A stretch of 64,000 nucleotides of DNA, from positions 3,669,853-3,733,852 of the forward strand of contig NZ_CM002917.1 of NCBI RefSeq assembly GCF_000154705.2, given 5' to 3'. Source of the stretch: Hoeflea phototrophica DFL-43 (GTDB taxonomy: Bacteria; Pseudomonadota; Alphaproteobacteria; Rhizobiales; Rhizobiaceae). Positions 59,224-64,000 of this stretch are shown one piece after another. The position numbers and the translations under genes are program-made. The notes beneath the pieces were generated by a model that did no database searches, was not told the origin of the DNA, and saw only the letters and a list, made by a program, of their open reading frames with translations. Each line of letters begins with the position of its first letter. Within the stretch, counting starts at the first letter, position 1.

Positions 59224-62200
59224 GTGTCGATCGGCTTCGAAGCTCTCACATTGATCTATGCAATTCTAGGAAGCCCGATCGGAATCGCTGCTACGTTCTT
59301 TATTGCAACAAAAATCGCGATCAATGAACTGAGAGATGAGAAAAGAGAAAAGCTTATACTCTGGTTTAAGAGTGAAGGGGATCCGCAAAAGTGGTCGCAA
59401 AGCTATCTAAACATCTTTGATGCCTTATTTGGCAAGCAGCACCTCTCACTCCGATGTTTCGTCAGCTCTTCCTTAGTCTCGATAATTTTCGTCAGCCTAA
59501 TTTGGTTGATGATGGACAAGTCTGGCGCCTTATCCACGCGAGGCGCACTTGGTGAACGAGCGTGGATCGAGGCTCTTGTCATCGGCATCGTAGTCAACAT
59601 GATTGCTGACTATGCCTCGTTACTGGAAACACGCTATCTGCTCGGTAAACTTCCCAATATTCGGAGCTGGTTCGGGCAGGCTCTTATCCTCCTACTAGAT
59701 TTTGTCTTAACTGCTGCCATTATCGTCGCAGTAATCTGGGCCGTTCAACGCATCGGGATTTTTGGAGGAGATTATGACGATCCTCTTGCCGTTATTTTGG
59801 CGTTTTCAATTTATACAGCTCCGTTCTATTCAACATTTTTCACATCTATTTGGACATGGGCTTACATATTTGCAAGCTGGAGCGCGAAGCTGTTCAGCCG
59901 GTTGAAAGTTGCGGAATGGTTTAAAGTAGAGCGCAGACCTGCTGACTACGTGGCACTGTTTTTAAGCCTATTTGTTTGGTTGGGTGCACAGGGCGGCTCT
60001 TGGTTGCTCAAGGACAATGAAACTGGCTTTTCGAACCTAGATTTGGCAGTTTGCGCGCTCTTTCAAGGAGAAATCTGCAATCGTCTGAGCCTAATTGCAA
60101 AATCTGATGAAGGGCGTTTCCTTCTGCAAATCTATGCTTGTAGTGGCGGGTTGACGGAGGATTGCCTCAAAGAGGGACGTGAGAGATTTAGCATTGAACC
60201 CAAGCGGTCGGAGCAACTGCTAAGAGCAGCCTGTGATGGTGGAAACATGCGAGGCTGCGTTGGTCTAGGCGTGTTGCATATGGAGGAAAAAGCAGAAGTA
60301 GTATCCCCCGCAATCGCTGCTCAGTTATTTAGGCAAGCCTGCGATGGCGGCGATCCGTTGGGGTGCCATAACTTGGGGCAGATGATCGGCAATGGGGTTG
60401 GCATTCCTTCAGACCAGGCAAGCGCCGCAGTACTTTACGAGCGCGCCTGCGAGGGTGGTGAGGTCATTGGTTGCTTGAGCCTCGGCTTCGCCTATGAAAA
60501 TGGCTATGGTGTAAACACCGATCCAAATCGGGCAGTGGAGCTCTACGGTCGGGCGTGCGACGCCGCTGAAGCGGCAGGCTGCCTATATCTTGGGGTCGCC
60601 TATGAGAATGGACTGGGTGTAGAGGCAGATCCAAAGCGGGCAGTGGAGCTCTATGGTCAGGCGTGCGACGCCGGAGTAATGTCAGGCTGCCTGTATCTTG
60701 GGGTCGCCTATAAGAATGGACTGGGTGTAGAGGCAGATCCAAAGCGGGCAGTGGAGCTCTATGGTCAGGCGTGCGACGCCGGAGTAATGTCAGGCTGCCT
60801 GAATCTTGGGGTCGCCTATGAGAATGGACTGGGTGTAGAGGCAGATCCAAAGCGGGCAGTGGAGCTCTATGGTCAGGCGTGCGACGCGGGAACAATGTCA
60901 GGCTGCCTGAATCTTGGGGTCGCCTATGAGAATGGACTGGGTGTAGAGGCAGATCCAAAGCGGGCAGTGGAGCTCTATGGGCAGGCGTGCGACGCGGGAA
61001 CAATGTCAGGCTGCCTGAAACTCGGGGTCGCCTATGTGACTGGCAACGGCGTAAACGCAGATCAAGAGCGGGCAATAGAGCTCTACGGTCAGGCGTGCGA
61101 CGCGGGAATAATGTCAGGCTGCCGAAACCTCGGCCTCGCCTATGAAAATGGCATCGGCGTGGAAGCAGATCCAAAGCGGGCAGTGGAGCTCTATGGTCAG
61201 GCGTGCGACGCCGGTGAAACGACAGGCTGCCTGTATCTTGGAGTCGCCTATGAGAATGGATTGGGTGTAAAGGCAGATCCAAAGCGGGCAGTGGAGCTCT
61301 ATGGTCAGGCGTGCGACGCCGGAATACTGTCAGGCTGCCTGTATCTTGGGGTCGCCTATGAGAATGGACTGGGTGTAGAGGCAGATCCAAAGCGGGCAGT
61401 GGAGCTCTATGGTCAGGCGTGCGACGCCGGTGAAACGACAGGCTGCCTGAAACTCGGGAGCGCCTATGTGGCTGGCAGCGGCGTAAACGCAGATCAAGAG
61501 CGGGCCTTCGAGCTTTACAAGCAGGCGTGCGACGCAAGCGAGATTACGGGCTGTAGATTGCTCGGTGTCTTATTTCAAAAAGGTATAGGTGTCGCTGCAG
61601 ATCCTCAACGGGCCTCGCAACTCTACGAAATGGCTTGCAATGGCGGTGAACTGCCTGCCTGCTTGGTCCTAGGGGCCGCATATCATAATGGCAGCGGCGT
61701 AAACAAAGATCCAAAGCGGGCCTCCGAGCTTTTCGAGCGGGCTTGCGAGGGTGGCATAATTGCGGGCTGCCATAGCCTAGGAGTCGCTTACCAGAATGGT
61801 AGTGGCGTCAATGTAGATACAAAACGGGCCTTAGAACTTTACGACAAAGCATGTAAGGGAGGACACATAGCAGGTTGCACTGATTTTGGGGTTCTTTACC
61901 TTGAAGACCTAAATGAGACAATGGATCCAGAACTTGCCGTTCAAGCGTTGGACCAGGCGTGCACAGGCAACGATGCTGAGGCCTGCAAAGGCCTTGGCTA
62001 TGCTTATGAGAATGGCATCGGCGTCAAAACGGACCCCAAGAAGGCCTCCCAGTTCTACGAGCAGGCATGCAACGGCGGTGATTTCGTGGGTTGTACCAAT
62101 CTAGGTACTTTCTATTCACGCGGCTTGGGCGTTCCAGCAGATCCGAAGCGAGCCTCTGAGCTCTACGAGCAGGCATGCAATGCTGGAGAAATGACGGCCT

Positions 62201-62667
62201 GCCACTACTTATCCGTTTATTTTGTGAATGGTACTGGTATGCCGGTAGATCTGAAACGGGCCATCGAACTTGCTAAACAGGCTTGCAACGGTGGAGAAAT
62301 GCAGGCTTGCTCCAATCTTGGCGTGTCATATCGCGACGGTTTGGGGACGAGTGTGGATCCAACACGTGCGGCCATGTTTTTTGATCAAGCATGCAAAGGC
62401 AACCATCCAGAGGCCTGCAATTCTCTCGCGAACCTATATCGAGAAGGACGGGGCGTCGCCCAAGATCTTGTTCAGGTCTTTGCACTGTACAATAACGCCT
62501 GCGAAAATGGATCAATGCTCGGCTGCATAAATCTCGGAAAATTGTTTGAGAGCGGCATGGGCGTAGTCGCTGACCGCAAACAAGCCGCCATTTTCTACGA
62601 TAAGGCATGTCAGGGGGGCGAAGAATTAGGATGCAGTGAGCTCAGAGAGATAAACAGACTGCGCTAA
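59224..62667 (+). CDS. Giant membrane-anchored Sel1-repeat protein (Hcp-like, Cys-paired)
   Basis: 1147 aa from GTG 59224 (AGGA 8 nt upstream; TTG 59206 is possible). The N-terminal 275 residues have about five to six membrane helices (LVSIIFVSLIWLMMD, ILLLDFVLTAAIIVAVIWAV). From about residue 300 on it is about 23 Sel1-like repeats of 36 residues, each with a paired Cys (ELYGQACDAGVMSGCLYLGV). That Cys spacing is as in Helicobacter Hcp proteins, whose repeats have disulphide-linked helices, which would point to periplasmic exposure. Sel1 proteins are scaffolds for protein complexes. Low GC, just outside the prophage right end. Partner unknown. Confidence 0.78.
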   Translation: MSIGFEALTLIYAILGSPIGIAATFFIATKIAINELRDEKREKLILWFKSEGDPQKWSQSYLNIFDALFGKQHLSLRCFVSSSLVSIIFVSLIWLMMDKSGALSTRGALGERAWIEALVIGIVVNMIADYASLLETRYLLGKLPNIRSWFGQALILLLDFVLTAAIIVAVIWAVQRIGIFGGDYDDPLAVILAFSIYTAPFYSTFFTSIWTWAYIFASWSAKLFSRLKVAEWFKVERRPADYVALFLSLFVWLGAQGGSWLLKDNETGFSNLDLAVCALFQGEICNRLSLIAKSDEGRFLLQIYACSGGLTEDCLKEGRERFSIEPKRSEQLLRAACDGGNMRGCVGLGVLHMEEKAEVVSPAIAAQLFRQACDGGDPLGCHNLGQMIGNGVGIPSDQASAAVLYERACEGGEVIGCLSLGFAYENGYGVNTDPNRAVELYGRACDAAEAAGCLYLGVAYENGLGVEADPKRAVELYGQACDAGVMSGCLYLGVAYKNGLGVEADPKRAVELYGQACDAGVMSGCLNLGVAYENGLGVEADPKRAVELYGQACDAGTMSGCLNLGVAYENGLGVEADPKRAVELYGQACDAGTMSGCLKLGVAYVTGNGVNADQERAIELYGQACDAGIMSGCRNLGLAYENGIGVEADPKRAVELYGQACDAGETTGCLYLGVAYENGLGVKADPKRAVELYGQACDAGILSGCLYLGVAYENGLGVEADPKRAVELYGQACDAGETTGCLKLGSAYVAGSGVNADQERAFELYKQACDASEITGCRLLGVLFQKGIGVAADPQRASQLYEMACNGGELPACLVLGAAYHNGSGVNKDPKRASELFERACEGGIIAGCHSLGVAYQNGSGVNVDTKRALELYDKACKGGHIAGCTDFGVLYLEDLNETMDPELAVQALDQACTGNDAEACKGLGYAYENGIGVKTDPKKASQFYEQACNGGDFVGCTNLGTFYSRGLGVPADPKRASELYEQACNAGEMTACHYLSVYFVNGTGMPVDLKRAIELAKQACNGGEMQACSNLGVSYRDGLGTSVDPTRAAMFFDQACKGNHPEACNSLANLYREGRGVAQDLVQVFALYNNACENGSMLGCINLGKLFESGMGVVADRKQAAIFYDKACQGGEELGCSELREINRLR
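60586..61470 (+). repeat. Near-identical 108-bp tandem repeats inside the Sel1 gene
   Basis: About eight units of 108 nt (36 codons). Most share long identical stretches such as GAGAATGGACTGGGTGTAGA and GGCAGTGGAGCTCTATGGTC; the variable part is the 4-6 codons between the two Cys. The near-identity at the DNA level shows recent unit amplification or gene conversion, and repeat number probably varies between strains. Confidence 0.85.
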
Positions 62668-62804
62668 ACGCCAACACTATTGTTTAAACCAAGAGCACCA
62701 AAAACTGCAGAATTCTCACCGATCAACTCCCATTGACCAGCAGACCACCTCTCCGGCACTGTCGGGCTACGGGCGGGATGATTCACCAATTGTGGAGCAC
62801 CCCT

Positions 62805-63011
62805 ATGAAACGACACAAGCGCGACAAACACCTCACGGCAGCTCAAAAGGCGCAATTCATCGAAGCGGCACAAGGCTTCAAGAAGGACATGATTCCGCTG
62901 TTTATTAGCCTCACGGCCTTCGGCGATGGCTACAAAGCGATCCATGCGATCACCGAGGCGATCGACGCCGCCTATGGCAAACTTGACATCGAGAAGCCTG
63001 ACATACGTTAG
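62805..63011 (+). CDS. Small hypothetical protein (68 aa)
   Basis: ATG 62805 with GGAG 8 nt upstream. A basic start (MKRHKRDKHLTAAQKAQFIE) is followed by an amphipathic helical part (MIPLFISLTAFGDGYKAIHA). No family recognised. It converges on the small genes downstream of the AHL synthase. Confidence 0.5.
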   Translation: MKRHKRDKHLTAAQKAQFIEAAQGFKKDMIPLFISLTAFGDGYKAIHAITEAIDAAYGKLDIEKPDIR

Positions 63012-63027
63012 GCCCCAACACCCAAAA

Positions 63028-63213
63028 TCACGCCGGCGGCTCGGCCTCTCTGTCAACCGCCAACCGATCCTCACGATCCCCGGCATCACGCATATTGTGC
63101 ACGAAGACCGACCGGGCCATTTCATGCGCATCCGCAGCCGGGGTGCCTCTGGCGAATTCGGTCCGCATGCGCTCAAGGGTCAATCGCAGCTTGGATTCGC
63201 GCTCGCCTGCCAT
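63028..63213 (-). CDS. Small hypothetical protein downstream of the AHL synthase (61 aa)
   Basis: From ATG 63213 with GGGAGA about 8 nt upstream: MAGERESKLRLTLERMRTEF then RGTPAADAHEMARSVFVHNM and an acidic tail. Helical and charged. Follows the 61-aa coupled gene by 71 nt on the same strand. No family recognised. Confidence 0.45.
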   Translation of the reverse strand: MAGERESKLRLTLERMRTEFARGTPAADAHEMARSVFVHNMRDAGDREDRLAVDREAEPPA

Positions 63214-63284
63214 CAGCAGTGTCTCCCATGCAATCTCGTGAGAAAGGTTGCATGGGAAACTAGGTGTGCCGCCCCAGATTGCAA

Positions 63285-63470
63285 TCAGCAATCTTCGCGC
63301 GCGCGGGCTTCTCCACCGGTTTTCGGGTCCTGCAGCGTTTTCATACAGGTCTCCATCAGGGCGACTTCGATCAGATAGGCGAGGAAATCATCCCCCATCT
63401 GCCTGGCGTCCTCCATGGCATGGCGCAGATGCACCTCGATCGTTTGATAGCGTGCCTGCCGGTCATGCAT
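63285..63470 (-). CDS. Small helical protein overlapping the AHL synthase stop (61 aa)
   Basis: MHDRQARYQTIEVHLRHAME, then DDFLAYLIEVALMETCMKTL. It starts at ATG 63470, 8 nt inside the end of the synthase gene (stop 63463-63465), so translation is coupled. Length and helical character suggest a small regulator or partner of the quorum-sensing gene, but no family is recognised. Similar short genes after luxI-type genes are seen in some rhizobia. Confidence 0.55.
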   Translation of the reverse strand: MHDRQARYQTIEVHLRHAMEDARQMGDDFLAYLIEVALMETCMKTLQDPKTGGEARAREDC

Positions 63471-64000
63471 GGGCGGCCACCTTTCTTGTCCCGGAGTTTC
63501 TGGGCGCGGCTGCGTTCCGAATGATCGACGGCAAATGGGCGTGGCGGTAAAGCGGAAGCCCTACATTGAGCTTGTGCCTCATCGCAGTGATCACGTTCTC
63601 GCTGACCTCAAACACACCGCAGCAGACCGGAAAGCGGCCGTAGCCATCGGCCCGGCCGATCTCATCGACTGACAAGCCGGTGCGCGTGTAGACACGCGAG
63701 ACATGCGGCTCGTAATTCGTCACCATGGTGTGGATGCCATGGGCAAGCGCGCACTCGCCAAGCGCCAGCAGCATCAGGCCGAAGGCGCGGACCGGTTGGA
63801 TGTCCGGGTGATCTTCGCCAAGTTTGGCCTTGTCGATGCAAAGCCGCGTGCCTTCCCATATGCCCGGCGCCGCCAGGCAGGCATCGCCGGGAAAGGTCGC
63901 CCGGAAGGTGTCGTAGAGCAGGGTCGGGCCGGTGGTGGGCAACAGGCGCAGAGAGCCGTAAAGCCGCGTGCGCTCCGAATTGCACCAGACCAGATAGGCC
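63463..64000 (-). CDS. Acyl-homoserine-lactone synthase (LuxI type), C-terminal part, cut by window edge
   Basis: Makes an N-acyl-homoserine lactone from SAM and acyl-ACP. The visible 178 residues include YGSLRLLPTTGPTLLYDTFR, WEGTRLCIDKAKLG and PVRAFGLMLLALGECALAHG, which match LuxI conserved blocks (the R-L-P-T-T-G and E-x-T/S-R regions). The tail of about 30 residues beyond is variable. The 5' end lies outside. No LuxR gene is in the window. The gene reads leftward and is followed by a coupled small gene. Confidence 0.88.
   Translation of the reverse strand, partial: AYLVWCNSERTRLYGSLRLLPTTGPTLLYDTFRATFPGDACLAAPGIWEGTRLCIDKAKLGEDHPDIQPVRAFGLMLLALGECALAHGIHTMVTNYEPHVSRVYTRTGLSVDEIGRADGYGRFPVCCGVFEVSENVITAMRHKLNVGLPLYRHAHLPSIIRNAAAPRNSGTRKVAAHA

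Noticed and set aside
60586..61470. Regular repeats suggestive of a CRISPR array
   Set aside because: The period is 108 nt, divisible by three, and the repeats are coding Sel1 units. There are no short palindromic repeats with unique spacers, and no cas genes.
60464..61537. Long reverse-strand open frame of 357 codons inside the Sel1 gene
   Set aside because: It is a mirror of the 36-codon repeats. The product is a low-complexity Arg/His/Pro repeat with no ribosome site, and the forward frame is a clear Sel1 protein.
1..64000. tRNA or rRNA genes as integration targets
   Set aside because: No cloverleaf with a TTCGA-type T-loop and matching acceptor was seen by eye; the prophage is of the transposable type and needs no tRNA target.

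Overview
The window looks like the chromosome of a high-GC alphaproteobacterium, probably Hyphomicrobiales/Rhizobiales. The reasons are a hexuronate block (uronate isomerase, GntR/FCD regulator, KDG kinase), a BMP-type ABC importer with an amidohydrolase, a prophage whose tail genes resemble alphaproteobacterial gene transfer agents (GTA), and a LuxI-type synthase. This is inferred from gene content; no ribosomal marker is present, and I saw no rRNA, tRNA or CRISPR array.

Layout. 0-2.1 kb: hexuronate catabolism, with uxaC (partial) divergent from gntR-kdgK. 2.1-10.4 kb: one long minus-strand operon, read right to left as Rieske protein, Rieske-less mononuclear-iron oxygenase, GST-like protein, amidohydrolase (8-oxoguanine deaminase-like), BMP-type binding protein, ABC ATPase and two permeases. 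The oxygenase trio has the architecture of the methylxanthine N-demethylase NdmC/NdmD/NdmE, so a route that imports, oxidises and deaminates an N-heterocycle is a plausible hypothesis. 10.5-16.1 kb: an acylphosphatase-like orphan, then a minus-strand set of secreted VWA, SH3 and 968-residue proteins. 16.1-22.6 kb: a lower-GC accessory zone with an IS5-family element, an IS256-family element splitting a small secreted gene, an IS3 remnant, a ClpP-fold periplasmic protein and several hypotheticals.

About 22.7-59.1 kb: a complete-looking transposable (Mu-like) prophage. Early genes run rightward from a CI-type repressor/promoter region: Ner-like protein, DnaA-IV-like and ParB-like proteins, MuA and MuB homologues, DUF3164, GemA and a Mor-like activator. 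Late genes are lysis, a Mu-type head module (small and large terminase, DUF935 portal, MuF, protease with nested scaffold, capsid) and then a long-tail module of GTA type (tape measure, DUF2460, DUF2163, NlpC/P60, GTA-TIM 'megatron'). It is therefore a transposable siphovirus-like chimera in the manner of RcapMu rather than a contractile Mu. Two DNA-modification units ride on it: a 1012-residue single-chain nuclease-methyltransferase placed backwards in the head operon, and a terminal com-dam pair. An IS3-family element sits directly on the dam stop codon. I could not fix the prophage termini.

59.2-64 kb: a giant membrane-anchored Sel1-repeat protein with near-identical 108-bp repeats, small hypothetical genes, and the 3' end of an acyl-homoserine-lactone synthase overlapped by a small coupled gene.
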